64,000 nt of DNA from UBA940 sp031548515 (GCA_031548515.1 JAVBRB010000005.1:62001-126000), one strand, 5' to 3'. Numbered from the stretch's first letter, positions 17,622 to 26,064 are shown. Numbers and translations: made by a program. Notes: generated by a model not told the origin, from the letters alone.

Positions 17622-20255
17622 CTAGATTCCTGTTATTTTCTTGATCTCGTTGAGCTTGTTGAGCGCTTCGAGGGGTGTGAGCGAATTTATGTCGAGGCCC
17701 TTTATCTGGTCGCGGATCTGAACCAGGACAGGATCGTCCAGCTGGAACATGGTCAGTTGAATGTTGCCTGCTTCATCGCCGCCCTTCTTCTTTGGCTTGG
17801 CGTGCGGCGGAACGGCCTTGACCTGGGCCCGTGTATCGCTAGAATAGCTTTCGAGGATGCGATCGGCACGGTCGACGACACTGCGCGGCATGCCTGCGAT
17901 GCGGGCCACATGGATACCGAACGAACGGTCGGTGCCGCCCTCCACCAGTCTGCGGATGAAGAGTACCGAATTATCTATCTCTTTTACAGCAACATGAAAA
18001 TTACGCACTCTTTCGCAGCTTTCGGCCATCTCGTTGAGTTCGTGGTAGTGGGTGGCGAAAAGCGTCTTGGCGCGCGATTCCGGATGATCGTGCAGGTACT
18101 CAACCATGGCCCACGCGATGGCGATACCGTCGTAGGTACTCGTGCCGCGGCCGATCTCGTCGAGCAAAACAAGGCTTCGGTTCGAGATATTGTTCAGGAT
18201 GCTGGCAGATTCGATCATCTCGACCATGAAGGTAGATTCCCCCTGCGAGATGTTGTCCGATGCACCCACGCGCGTGAATATTTTGTCGACGATGCCGATG
18301 CGGGCCGCAGAAGCCGGGACGAACGACCCGATCTGGGCCATCAACACGATGAGGGCAGTCTGGCGCAGCAGGGCGCTCTTACCAGACATGTTGGGACCGG
18401 TTATCATCATGATCTGCTGATCGTCATTGTCGAGGCGGATGTCGTTGGGAATGTATTCTTCGCCCACGGGAAGCAGCCGTTCGATGACGGGATGGCGGCC
18501 ATCCTTTATATCTATCGCGTAGCTGTCGTCGAGAATGGGGCGGGTATAGTTCCTTTCGGCGGCGATGCGGGCGAATGAAAGCAGCACATCGAGGCGGGCG
18601 ATAACGGCCGCATCGCGCTGCAAGGCCTTAATCCGCGTACAGAGGAACCCGATGAGTTCCGTATAGATGCGCAGCTCGATCTCCATCATGCGGCTCTCGG
18701 CACCCAGTATCTTTTCCTCGTACTCCTTTAGTTCCTGAGTGATGTAGCGTTCAGCACCTTTGAGCGTCTGCTTGCGCACCCACTCGGGCGGAACCTTCTC
18801 CCTATGCGTGTCGCGCACCTCGAAACCGTAGCCGAACACATTGTTATATATGATCTTCAGCGACGAGATACCCGTGCGTGCGGTTTCGCGCTCGACCATC
18901 TCGGCCAGAACCTCCTTGCCGTGGGTGGCGATACGGCGCAGGTCATCCAACTCCATGTCGACGCCGTCGGCTATGATGCCGCCTTTCTGTATTTGGTTCG
19001 TTGCTGGGTCTGGATAGATGTCGCGAGCGATGCGGTCACGCACGTCGGTGCAGAGGTCGAGGCCCCCGGCAAGTCCCGATAGAGCCGGTTCGTCCGTCAT
19101 AAGCTGCCGCACCTGCTCTATGGCGAAGAGCGAATTCTTGAGTTGGACTATCTCGCGCGGAAGTACGCGTCCGTCGGCGATGCGAGAGGCGATGCGTTCC
19201 ATGTCGCCGATGTGGCTGACGCTCTCAGTGAGGCTTTCAGACAATTCGGCGTCGCCTGCGAGTACTTCCACCACATCGAGGCGGCTGTTGAGTTCCGTGA
19301 TGTCTTTGACCGGCAGGGCGATCCAATGCTTCAGCAAGCGTCCGCCCATCGGCGTCACAGTCTTGTCCATCGCCCACAGGAACGACCCGCGGCCGCGGTC
19401 GGCGGCATTGCTGCTGAACAGTTCGAGGTTGCGTATCGAGAACTTGTCTATCCAGACGTAGCGGTCCTCGTCGATACGCGAAATGCGCGTGATGTGGCCC
19501 AGCGCCTTGTGTTCGGTGAATTCTAAATAATAAAGTATAGCTCCGGCGGCCGAAATGCCGCTGCCCATACCCTCAACGCCGAAACCGCGCAGGTTTTTGA
19601 CGCCAAACTGTCGGGCAAGTTTTTCGCGATTTATATCCTCGCCGAAGATCCATTCGTCGAGCTTGTAGGTATAGAGGCCGCTCCCGAAAACCCTCTCGAA
19701 ACGCTCCTTCTCTGCGCGCTGGTAGACCACCTCCTTGGGCGCGAGGTTAGACAGCAATTTATCGACATAGGCGTCGGCCCCTTCGCCAACATAAAATTCG
19801 CCCGTAGATATGTCGAGGAACGCCACTCCTGTGGATTTTTTGCCGAAATAGATTGCTGCCAGAAATGTGTTTTCCTTGCCGCTCAGTATGTTGTCGCTCA
19901 ACGCAACCCCGGGTGTAACGAGTTCTATGACGCCGCGTTTGACGAGTCCTTTGGCGGTTTTCGGGTCTTCGAGTTGTTCGCAGATGGCCACGCGCTCGCC
20001 CGCCCTAACGAGTTTCGGAAGGTATGTTTCGACGGCATGGTGGGGAAAACCGGCCAGTTCGACCGTGGCGGCCGCACCGTTCGCACGGCGGGTGAGGGTA
20101 ATGCCCAGAATACCCGCGGCCTTGATGGCGTCGTCGCCGAAAGTTTCGTAGAAATCACCCATGCGGAAGAGCACTATCGCGTCGGGATGCTGTGCCTTCA
20201 CCGCGTAATACTGCTTCATCAGGGGCGTTTCCGCGTATTTCTTTTCAACTGCCAT
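17622..20255 (-). CDS. mutS: DNA mismatch repair protein MutS
   Basis: 877 residues, full length. The mismatch-sensing F-x-E motif is present as DFYETFGDDA near residue 36; Walker A is MITGPNMSGKSALLRQ near residue 625; Walker B LVLLDEIGRGTSTYDG; C-terminal dimerisation HTH region ends GLDINSLTPLEALNKLNEIKKI. Recognises mismatches and recruits MutL. Single gene with its own -7 element TATCTTTG 22 bp upstream. No sign of frame damage. Confidence 0.98.
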   Translation of the reverse strand: MAVEKKYAETPLMKQYYAVKAQHPDAIVLFRMGDFYETFGDDAIKAAGILGITLTRRANGAAATVELAGFPHHAVETYLPKLVRAGERVAICEQLEDPKTAKGLVKRGVIELVTPGVALSDNILSGKENTFLAAIYFGKKSTGVAFLDISTGEFYVGEGADAYVDKLLSNLAPKEVVYQRAEKERFERVFGSGLYTYKLDEWIFGEDINREKLARQFGVKNLRGFGVEGMGSGISAAGAILYYLEFTEHKALGHITRISRIDEDRYVWIDKFSIRNLELFSSNAADRGRGSFLWAMDKTVTPMGGRLLKHWIALPVKDITELNSRLDVVEVLAGDAELSESLTESVSHIGDMERIASRIADGRVLPREIVQLKNSLFAIEQVRQLMTDEPALSGLAGGLDLCTDVRDRIARDIYPDPATNQIQKGGIIADGVDMELDDLRRIATHGKEVLAEMVERETARTGISSLKIIYNNVFGYGFEVRDTHREKVPPEWVRKQTLKGAERYITQELKEYEEKILGAESRMMEIELRIYTELIGFLCTRIKALQRDAAVIARLDVLLSFARIAAERNYTRPILDDSYAIDIKDGRHPVIERLLPVGEEYIPNDIRLDNDDQQIMMITGPNMSGKSALLRQTALIVLMAQIGSFVPASAARIGIVDKIFTRVGASDNISQGESTFMVEMIESASILNNISNRSLVLLDEIGRGTSTYDGIAIAWAMVEYLHDHPESRAKTLFATHYHELNEMAESCERVRNFHVAVKEIDNSVLFIRRLVEGGTDRSFGIHVARIAGMPRSVVDRADRILESYSSDTRAQVKAVPPHAKPKKKGGDEAGNIQLTMFQLDDPVLVQIRDQIKGLDINSLTPLEALNKLNEIKKITGI

Positions 20256-20276
20256 CAGGTTGGTTTTTCAGATGAA

Positions 20277-20284
20277 CAAAGATA
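20277..20284 (-). promoter_or_regulatory. -7 element of mutS
   Basis: Minus strand TATCTTTG, 21 bp before the mutS ATG. A TTTG further upstream is only 11 bp away, too close for a standard -33. Confidence 0.5.
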
Positions 20285-20319
20285 CGAAATTTTTGCAAAT
20301 TTTGGATGTGGTTTTTACT

Positions 20320-20503
20320 TGTCATTCCGAGCGAGGACGATGTTAATACCTTCCGCGGGATACGAGGTTCCATCGGCCGACGAGGAAACTACATCATAAT
20401 TTGGGCGCTTGAGGCGGGTTTGTTATAAAGTAGATCCCTCGTCGCCTTTCGGCAACGGACAACTCAACGTAACAGCTACGGTTTCGGCTCGCTCGGGATG
20501 ACA
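20320..20503. repeat. 184-bp intergenic element with inverted ends
   Basis: Left end TGTCATTCCGAGCGA and right end TCGCTCGGGATGACA are inverted repeats matching at 14 of 15 bases. Inside are GATCCCTCGTCGCC and GCTACGGTTTCGG, no credible gene. The element fills the gap between the mutS promoter and the stop codon of the helicase gene. It looks like a non-autonomous palindrome-ended repeat (MITE-like); no second copy is seen in the window. Confidence 0.6.
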
Positions 20504-20504
20504 G

Positions 20505-21950
20505 CTATATATCTGTTTCTGCAACACCGTCTTCAAAAAATCTCTCATCAAAGTTTACGAAATAGAGCCGGTCGGTGGCGCGGGTAATGGCCGTGTAAAG
20601 CCAGCGAAGGAGGTCTTTCGACATCTGTTCGTCGCCGAAAAGCATCTTGTCGATGAACACCGCGCGCCACTGTCCGCCCTGGGCCTTGTGGCACGTGACG
20701 GCGTAGGCGAACTTCACCTGAAGGGCGTTGTAGTGGTCGTTCTCACGGATTTCCTTGTAACGTTTGGCCTTGGCAGAGATGTCGGCATAGTCCTCTTCCA
20801 CGGCGCGGAAAAGCCGGCCCGACTCCTCCCGCGTGAGCGACGGTGACTCCGAATGGATCGTGTCGAGCATGATCTTGCACTCCACCTGGTAGTTGTCGTA
20901 GTCGGGAAGTTCCAGCACCGCGTCGGCGAAACGGAAACCGTAGTATTCCTCGAAACGCCTCAGCCGCTTCAGCCGCGCTATGTCGCCGTTGGCTATGAAA
21001 TTGATCGGGCTGTCGGGGTCTCGTTCGGTATAGTGGTAATTGTTCTTGACGACCATCAGCATGTCACCCGACTCTATCTCCTCCTCGGCGCCCAGCACGT
21101 GGCGGCGGATGGACTCGTTGAAGCGGTTGGCGCGCTTGTTCGAGCGGGTTATCACGATGGTCTCGTCGCGCCCGTAACGCGAGTAGCACTCTTCGAGCTT
21201 TTCGGTGAAGTCGCTGCCGTCGAGTGCGCCCACCTCGGGGAAACCTTCGGTACGGAACATGGGTATGTCACAGATGCCGTTCTCGATCATCATGCGCACC
21301 AGCGTGGCGTTGAACAGTATTCCCGATTCGGCCTCCTGGCGCACCACGTCGTCCATCGAGGCGTACTCCACACCGCCGTAAACCCCCATGCGACGCGGGT
21401 CGAGGCCCGGACTTTCGGCGCTCCCAACCGGCGGCAACTGCGCGTTGTCGCCAACCAGTATCAAGCGGCACCCCTGGCCGCTGTTGACATACGAAATAAG
21501 GTCATCGAGAAGCGCACCCGAACCGAACATCTGCTCATCACCCGACGCGGAGTTGGCCAGCATAGACGCTTCGTCCACTATGAAGCAGGCGTTCTTTTCC
21601 CTGTTGAAGTCGAGCGAAAAACTCGCCTCGGCCGACGACATGCTTTTCTGGCGGTATATTTTTTTATGGATGGTGTGCGCCTTTTCGCCCGAGATGCGCG
21701 AAAAAACCTTCGCGGCGCGTCCGGTCGGGGCCAGCAATATGGGTTTTATACCTATAGCAGACAATGTGGCAACGAATGCTGCAACAAGTGTAGTTTTACC
21801 GGTTCCAGCATATCCGTTTAGTATGAAAATGGTTCCGTCGGCAGGTGTGGAAATGTAGCCGGACAGCGATTCCACAACTTTTTTTTGTCCAAGTGTTGGT
21901 TCGAAACCAAATTTAGCGTAAATTTGGGACGCAATCCGTTCATTTTGCAT
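20505..21950 (-). CDS. RecD-like DNA helicase (AAA, UvrD-C type)
   Basis: 481 residues. Walker A FILNGYAGTGKTTLVAAF near residue 43, Walker B ACFIVDEASML, LVGDNAQLPPVG (motif III) and the superfamily 1 motif VI region VTCHKAQGGQWRAVFID followed by LYTAITRATDRLYF. This is the single-subunit RecD/Pif1-like type common in Bacteroidota, shorter than RecD2 and without a nuclease domain. Probable 5'-3' helicase in DNA repair or replication restart. Independent gene; the next gene is divergent 92 bp away. Confidence 0.93.
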   Translation of the reverse strand: MQNERIASQIYAKFGFEPTLGQKKVVESLSGYISTPADGTIFILNGYAGTGKTTLVAAFVATLSAIGIKPILLAPTGRAAKVFSRISGEKAHTIHKKIYRQKSMSSAEASFSLDFNREKNACFIVDEASMLANSASGDEQMFGSGALLDDLISYVNSGQGCRLILVGDNAQLPPVGSAESPGLDPRRMGVYGGVEYASMDDVVRQEAESGILFNATLVRMMIENGICDIPMFRTEGFPEVGALDGSDFTEKLEECYSRYGRDETIVITRSNKRANRFNESIRRHVLGAEEEIESGDMLMVVKNNYHYTERDPDSPINFIANGDIARLKRLRRFEEYYGFRFADAVLELPDYDNYQVECKIMLDTIHSESPSLTREESGRLFRAVEEDYADISAKAKRYKEIRENDHYNALQVKFAYAVTCHKAQGGQWRAVFIDKMLFGDEQMSKDLLRWLYTAITRATDRLYFVNFDERFFEDGVAETDI

Positions 21951-22042
21951 TCCGTGGCTGTTTAGATGGGCGAAGATTTGGAAGATGCGGTCTGTTTTGC
22001 CCGCATAAACTAAAATTGTACAAACTTAATAAAATTATAAGA

Positions 22043-22675
22043 ATGAATAAATGGCTTAAACTTTCTATCCAGATCGTCCTGGGCATAGTGGCGGTAATAC
22101 TCGCTTATATCGTTTACAAGCAGATCATGGATCCGCTCGATTTCCAGAAACAGGTGAAGATACGCGAGGCAGCCGTCATCGACCGGATAAAGGATATCCG
22201 TGCGGCAGAACAGGCTTTCAAACAAAAGAACCAGCGTTATACCGCCAATTTCGACTCGCTCATCAACTTCGTGCTGACCGACTCGTTGGAGTTCGAACGC
22301 CAGATCGGTTCTGCCGATGACTCGGTTGCTGTGGCGAAAGGGCTTGTGAAAACTGAGAAATTCACAAAGGCCGTAATGGATACCGTGTTCGCTCCCAAGA
22401 GACTCACGGTCGAACAGATCAAAAACCTTCGCTACATGCCTTATGCAGAGGCTGGAACCGAATATATCCTGAATGCGGGCATGCTCACGACAGAATCTAA
22501 AGTCGTAGTTCCGGTATTCGAAGCAAAGGCTCCTTACAAGGATTTTCTGTATGATCTCGACCAGCAAATGTTGGTAAACCTGATCGCCGAAGCAAAAACA
22601 GTTTACTATAAATATCCCGGAATTGCAGTAGGCTCTATCGAAAAGGCGACCAACGATGCCGGCAACTGGGAATAA
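22043..22675 (+). CDS. Conserved membrane-anchored protein of unknown function
   Basis: 210 residues from the ATG at 22043 (a TTG at 22016 is the alternative). One N-terminal membrane helix (LSIQIVLGIVAVILAYIVY) is followed by a periplasm-directed region with the motif RAAEQAFKQKNQRYTANFDSL, which resembles the pilin-like/prepilin 'RxAExAF...YTxxxxxL' repeat in Bacteroidota proteins. No enzyme motif. It overlaps the DUF3822 gene by 20 bp and so is translated with it; the operon continues into rsmD. Function unknown. Confidence 0.85.
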   Translation: MNKWLKLSIQIVLGIVAVILAYIVYKQIMDPLDFQKQVKIREAAVIDRIKDIRAAEQAFKQKNQRYTANFDSLINFVLTDSLEFERQIGSADDSVAVAKGLVKTEKFTKAVMDTVFAPKRLTVEQIKNLRYMPYAEAGTEYILNAGMLTTESKVVVPVFEAKAPYKDFLYDLDQQMLVNLIAEAKTVYYKYPGIAVGSIEKATNDAGNWE

Positions 22676-23315
22676 AAAACCTAAACTTAATGAGGTTATG
22701 TCCATCCGGGTGTTGCTGGATGGACATAATTTTTCGCAGGCGTCCGCAACACTGGATGAATACAAGGCCCGCTCTGGCGAAATAATGCCGGTGTTTGCAT
22801 TCGATACGGCCAAGACCGTTCTGATTCCCGGGTATCTCTGTGAAAATGGAGTGGAGGAGGCTTACCTGCGTTTTAACGGAATGGAACTGTCGAGTGGGGA
22901 AACTGTCGTGGCATCTGATCCGCAGGACGGGATAGTGGCTTTGATGGCCGTGCATGCATCTGTTAATGAACTTGCCTTGAGGTTTGCCGCGGAGTTTGCT
23001 GCAGGTGGATCCAAGGGCGGCATACGTATTACTTCGCCGCTTCTCGAAATAGCCGCCGGACGCAAAAGAAATGTGAACCTGCTGTTGACATGCGAAAATG
23101 CCTATCTGTCCGTATGGGACAAAAATCTAAAGATAGCTGAAGTCCTGCCCGACAATTCTCCTGATTCCATTCTCTATTATCTGCAGGTGTTGGGCCGCCG
23201 GTTTAAACTCCGCCGGTTCCCTATAAATATCAGCGGAATAGGCGCCGGGGAGGTCGGACATGTCCTGAAAGGATATTATCCTAAAATCAACATGCTGGAC
23301 GAATGCGTATTATAA
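22656..23315 (+). CDS. DUF3822 family protein
   Basis: 219 residues. DUF3822 proteins have an actin/Hsp70-like fold by prediction and are found only in Bacteroidota, nearly always next to rsmD; molecular role unknown. Family features are RVLLDGHNFSQASATLDEY near the start, FRFNGMELSSGETVVAS-like, and C-terminal PINISGIGAGEVGHVLKGYYP. Overlaps both flanking genes (20 bp before, 13 bp with rsmD), which implies coupled translation. Context says a role tied to 16S rRNA methylation, but that is inference. Confidence 0.88.
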   Translation: MPATGNKKPKLNEVMSIRVLLDGHNFSQASATLDEYKARSGEIMPVFAFDTAKTVLIPGYLCENGVEEAYLRFNGMELSSGETVVASDPQDGIVALMAVHASVNELALRFAAEFAAGGSKGGIRITSPLLEIAAGRKRNVNLLLTCENAYLSVWDKNLKIAEVLPDNSPDSILYYLQVLGRRFKLRRFPINISGIGAGEVGHVLKGYYPKINMLDECVL

Positions 23316-23842
23316 GCGGTAAATACAAAGGACGGATAATCAATCCTCCGCACAACCTGAGGGCGAGGCCCACCACGGACTTTGCCAAGGAGAATCTGTT
23401 CAATGTGCTAGAGAACATGGTTGACATCGAGGAGTGCGATGTATTGGACCTGTTCGCAGGTACCGGCTCGGTGAGTTATGAGTTCGCTTCCCGCGGCGCG
23501 CAAAGCGTCACATCGGTCGAAATAAATGCCGTACACTATAATTTCATCCGCAAGACGGCCGCAGAACTGGGGTTTGCGAAACTCTATCCGGTCAAGGCCA
23601 ACGTTTTCCTCTACCTTAAAAGCACGCCCAAGCAGTTCGATATCATTTTCTCCGACGCCCCATACGACCTGACAGGCAGTGAAGAAGTGATGTCACTGAT
23701 CTTTTCGCGCGGACTTTTGCGTGAAGGCGGCGTGCTTGTTTTCGAACATTCGAAGGGTGTTGATTTCTCGAAACATCCTAATTTCAACCAACTGCGCAGT
23801 TACGGAAGCGTACAGTTCTCGATATTTCTGGCTGCGGAATAA
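23303..23842 (+). CDS. rsmD: 16S rRNA (guanine-966-N2)-methyltransferase RsmD
   Basis: 179 residues. Start RIISGKYKGRIINPPHNLRARPTTD is diagnostic; SAM-binding motif I VLDLFAGTGS at 47-56. Motif IV, which is DPPY in most relatives, reads D118-A119-P120-Y121 here, with one proline replaced by alanine. Methylates G966 of 16S rRNA late in 30S assembly. Third gene of the operon with DUF3822. C terminus GSVQFSIF is normal. No stop or frameshift. Confidence 0.95.
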   Translation: MRIISGKYKGRIINPPHNLRARPTTDFAKENLFNVLENMVDIEECDVLDLFAGTGSVSYEFASRGAQSVTSVEINAVHYNFIRKTAAELGFAKLYPVKANVFLYLKSTPKQFDIIFSDAPYDLTGSEEVMSLIFSRGLLREGGVLVFEHSKGVDFSKHPNFNQLRSYGSVQFSIFLAAE

Positions 23843-23866
23843 TTTCGCAAAAAAATCGGGCAATAT

Positions 23867-23897
23867 TTTGCAGATTATCATTATTACTCTATCTTTG
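23867..23897 (+). promoter_or_regulatory. tRNA-Asp promoter
   Basis: TTTG (23867-23870), exactly 19 bp, then TATCTTTG (23890-23897): a full Bacteroidota consensus. The leader before the tRNA has an ATGAGAT/ATCTCAT hairpin, presumably removed on maturation. Confidence 0.8.
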
Positions 23898-23940
23898 CAA
23901 TCGCAAAATGAGATTTGCAATATCTCATGGAGTAAAGAAC

Positions 23941-24014
23941 GGTGTGGTAGTTCAGTTGGTTAGAATACCTGCCTGTCACGCAGGGGGTCGCGGGTTCGAG
24001 TCCCGTCCATACCG
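23941..24014 (+). tRNA. tRNA-Asp (GTC)
   Basis: Seven-base acceptor stem GGTGTGG with CCATACC (one G-U), discriminator G, anticodon stem CCTGC/GCAGG, loop CTGTCAC with anticodon GTC at 23975-23977, and T-arm GCGGGTTCGAGTCCCGT. No CCA is encoded (CA follows the G). A hairpin terminator lies 8 bp downstream. Confidence 0.97.
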
Positions 24015-24021
24015 CAAGCAC

Positions 24022-24059
24022 AAAAGCCAATTATCTAATTAAAAGATAGTTGGCTTTTT
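24022..24059 (+). terminator. Terminator of tRNA-Asp
   Basis: AGCCAATTATCT pairs with AGATAGTTGGCT (one wobble) followed by TTTTT. Rho-independent in form. Confidence 0.85.
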
Positions 24060-24402
24060 GTTTCCAAGACTTGCACAACGTTTGCACCACACGCTTGTCT
24101 TCATTCTATATAATATCGGGCAGCTAGGGTTAAACATAGATAAAAGGGATAAACAGTTCGCCAATTTTATTTCACATCACTTCTGTTTTATTGGTATCAT
24201 CTGGATTCGCATGGATGCGCTCGCATTAGTTTGTATTTTTCCCATTGGATTACAATAGAATATAAGGATTGGCTTACAATTTTCAGAAATTGTGTTGTAC
24301 ACCAAATTGTGAACCATCGAATATGTCGAAAGGGGTGTTCCTCTAACTTCCCTAAAAACAATTCACGACTAATAATCAGCAAATTACATCTTCAGAGAAC
24401 AC
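24060..24402. other. AT-rich gene-free stretch between two tRNA genes
   Basis: About 36% G+C by my count over 24061-24420, clearly lower than the flanks. It has no frame that looks like a gene. The start ttgcacaacgtttgcacc is the sort of sequence that trails integrated elements at tRNA 3' ends. It might be the remnant of a lost island; nothing in it can be named. Confidence 0.45.
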
Positions 24403-24432
24403 AAAAAAAAGAGTCAGAACCTTAATTCTGAC
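24403..24432 (-). terminator. Second terminator downstream of tRNA-fMet
   Basis: On the minus strand GTCAGAA and TTCTGAC enclose TTAAGG, followed by TTTTTTTT. It lies 8 bp after the partial copy of the tRNA-fMet 3' end, as if it were the tRNA's original terminator. Confidence 0.8.
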
Positions 24433-24438
24433 CATCTG

Positions 24439-24454
24439 TGTAGCGGGAGGAGGA
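24439..24454. repeat. 16-bp partial copy of the tRNA-fMet 3' end
   Basis: TGTAGCGGGAGGAGGA here equals 24619-24634, which is the 3' end of tRNA-fMet plus two trailing bases. The two direct repeats are 180 bp apart. This is the arrangement expected of an att site pair. Confidence 0.75.
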
Positions 24455-24576
24455 TTAACTGCGCATTGCTTTGCAATGCTTGTTTTCCTCCTTGTCGCTC
24501 GGCATAGTCCGAATAAATTCGGCTCTGCACTCGCTCCTGCGTCGGTTCGAACTCCGTTCTCGTCCTCAATTCATAA

Positions 24577-24620
24577 CAAGAGGAAAGCAGAAATCCTGAC
24601 GGACCTCTGCTTTCCTCTTG
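24577..24620 (-). terminator. Hairpin immediately after tRNA-fMet
   Basis: CAAGAGGAAAGCAGA and its perfect 15-bp inverse enclose a 14-base loop, starting at the base after the tRNA 3' end. There is no clear T-run, so it could be a processing or terminator hairpin. Confidence 0.6.
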
Positions 24621-24693
24621 TAGCGGGAGGAGGACTCGAACCTCCGGCCTTTGGGTTATGAGCCCAACGAGCTGCCAACTGCTCCACCCCGCG
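24621..24693 (-). tRNA. Initiator tRNA-fMet (CAT)
   Basis: Anticodon CAT at 24658-24660. Initiator marks: C1 does not pair with base 72, and three consecutive G-C pairs (GGG/CCC) cap the anticodon stem (TTGGG-CTCATAA-CCCAA). T-arm GGAGG-TTCGAGT-CCTCC. A full promoter lies upstream. No CCA is encoded. Confidence 0.95.
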
Positions 24694-24702
24694 ATGTGAC
24701 TG

Positions 24703-24733
24703 CAAAGATAAGCACTTTTTCGCAATACACAAA
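24703..24733 (-). promoter_or_regulatory. tRNA-fMet promoter
   Basis: On the minus strand TTTG (24730-24733), 19-bp spacer, TATCTTTG (24703-24710). The -7 lies 9 bp before the tRNA 5' end. Confidence 0.8.
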
Positions 24734-24810
24734 AAAATTAATCTTTTTTAACTATTTTTGACCCTCGCAAGGCATTAAAAAGCTGAGTGTCTGTCCTGAT
24801 ATTTATTTCG

Positions 24811-25494
24811 ATGAAAAAGATCGGAGTCATAATACCCGCCGGAGGTTCCGGAACAAGAATGGCAGCCGCTGTGCCGAAGCAATTCCTGACGCTCGCGGGC
24901 GAACCGGTCATGGCGCACTCCATACGCGCGTTCCATAAAGCGCTCCCCTCAGCCGATATCGTCGTCGCCATGCATCCCGACTATTTCGAGACGTGGGCGC
25001 TGCTCTGCACCGACTTCAAAATACCCTCCCACAAAGTTTGCGAAGGCGGCGAAACGCGTTTCGAATCGGTACGAAAGGCGATGTCCGAACTCGACCCCGG
25101 ATGCGAATTCATAGCTATACACGACGCCGTCAGGCCACTCGTCTCGGGAAACCTCATCACTCATACGCTCGATATGGCAAAGAAACACGGCTCGGCCATC
25201 CCTGTGCTCGAAATGACCGACAGCATACGCCGCCTGACCGAGAGCAGTTCCTACCCCGTCGACCGTTCGGAACTGCGTGCGGTGCAGACGCCGCAGGTTT
25301 TCCGAGCCGACATCCTGAGGATGGGTTACGAAAGGGCCGCCGGAGTTGATTTCACGGACGATGCGGGCGTGGTGGAGTCTATTGGCTACAATATCATGCT
25401 CTGCACGGGCGAGCGGCGCAATATTAAGATAACACATCCCGTTGACATTACGATAGCGGAAACGATACTGCGAAATGACAGGCAACAGCAATAA
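24811..25494 (+). CDS. ispD: 2-C-methyl-D-erythritol 4-phosphate cytidylyltransferase
   Basis: 227 residues from the ATG at 24811; an upstream GTG at 24787 lacks family support. MEP-pathway step that joins MEP with CTP. Landmarks: KKIGVIIPAGGSGTRMAAAVPKQFL (nucleotide-binding loop), IAIHDAVRPLVS and AVQTPQVFRADIL. Length is normal. It overlaps the PH-domain gene by 20 bp. No other isoprenoid gene is in the window. Confidence 0.96.
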   Translation: MKKIGVIIPAGGSGTRMAAAVPKQFLTLAGEPVMAHSIRAFHKALPSADIVVAMHPDYFETWALLCTDFKIPSHKVCEGGETRFESVRKAMSELDPGCEFIAIHDAVRPLVSGNLITHTLDMAKKHGSAIPVLEMTDSIRRLTESSSYPVDRSELRAVQTPQVFRADILRMGYERAAGVDFTDDAGVVESIGYNIMLCTGERRNIKITHPVDITIAETILRNDRQQQ

Positions 25495-26008
25495 ATTTCG
25501 ATACCGTCTAGACAAACGCACGAGGAACATCACCCTGATCACGCTCGGGGTCGTCATTCTCGTATGTGGTGGACTGTGGTTCTTCTCTATCGGCGATTAT
25601 CTGCCGGCATGGTTCTTCTCGATCTCCCTGGCCGTTATCGGTTTGAGCGTACTGTCGATACCGCGCAGCATCCGCATAGCCGAAGACGCCGTCGAAATAC
25701 GCTGCGTCATCGAAATAACCCACATACCTTACGAACACCTTAAAAGCGTGCGCCGCATAGGCCGCACCGAGCTGAAGCCTTTCATCCCGGTTTTCGCCAG
25801 CATGGGGTTCTTCGGCTATTTCGGCTACTACTTCTTTCCGCGCAACTGGGAGATAATCAAGGTTTACGCAACCTCATGGCACGGATTGGTCATCATCGAG
25901 GACATCTACGAACAGCGTTACCTGGTCAGTACCGACCGTCCGGACGAACTGGTCGGCGGAATAGAGCGCGCCTGTAAAGATGCAGCCTGTCGAAAAAAAG
26001 ACGAATAA
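25475..26008 (+). CDS. Bacterial PH-domain-like membrane protein
   Basis: 177 residues. Two membrane segments (NITLITLGVVILVCGGLWF and WFFSISLAVIGLSVLSI) precede a bacterial pleckstrin-homology-like beta region (IRIAEDAVEIRCVIEITHIPYEHLKSVRRI). The stretch FGYFGYYFFPRNWEIIKVYAT is conserved in this family. Function unknown; overlap of 20 bp with ispD means co-expression. Envelope location is predicted. Confidence 0.8.
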   Translation: MTGNSNKFRYRLDKRTRNITLITLGVVILVCGGLWFFSIGDYLPAWFFSISLAVIGLSVLSIPRSIRIAEDAVEIRCVIEITHIPYEHLKSVRRIGRTELKPFIPVFASMGFFGYFGYYFFPRNWEIIKVYATSWHGLVIIEDIYEQRYLVSTDRPDELVGGIERACKDAACRKKDE

Positions 26009-26033
26009 TAATACGACTGTGCGGTATTTACAT

Positions 26034-26064
26034 TTTGCAATATGCGGTTTTTGTCATACCTTTG
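26034..26064 (+). promoter_or_regulatory. lpxK promoter
   Basis: TTTG (26034-26037), a 19-bp spacer, TACCTTTG (26057-26064). A complete Bacteroidota promoter, 25 bp from the lpxK ATG, so lpxK-pnp-ssb may start here separately from ispD. Confidence 0.8.

Noticed and set aside
20853..21821. 322-codon plus-strand frame
   Set aside because: Antisense to the RecD-like helicase, whose motifs are intact.
24414..24725. 103-codon minus-strand frame at tRNA-fMet
   Set aside because: Reads straight through the tRNA and its hairpin; typical false gene call.
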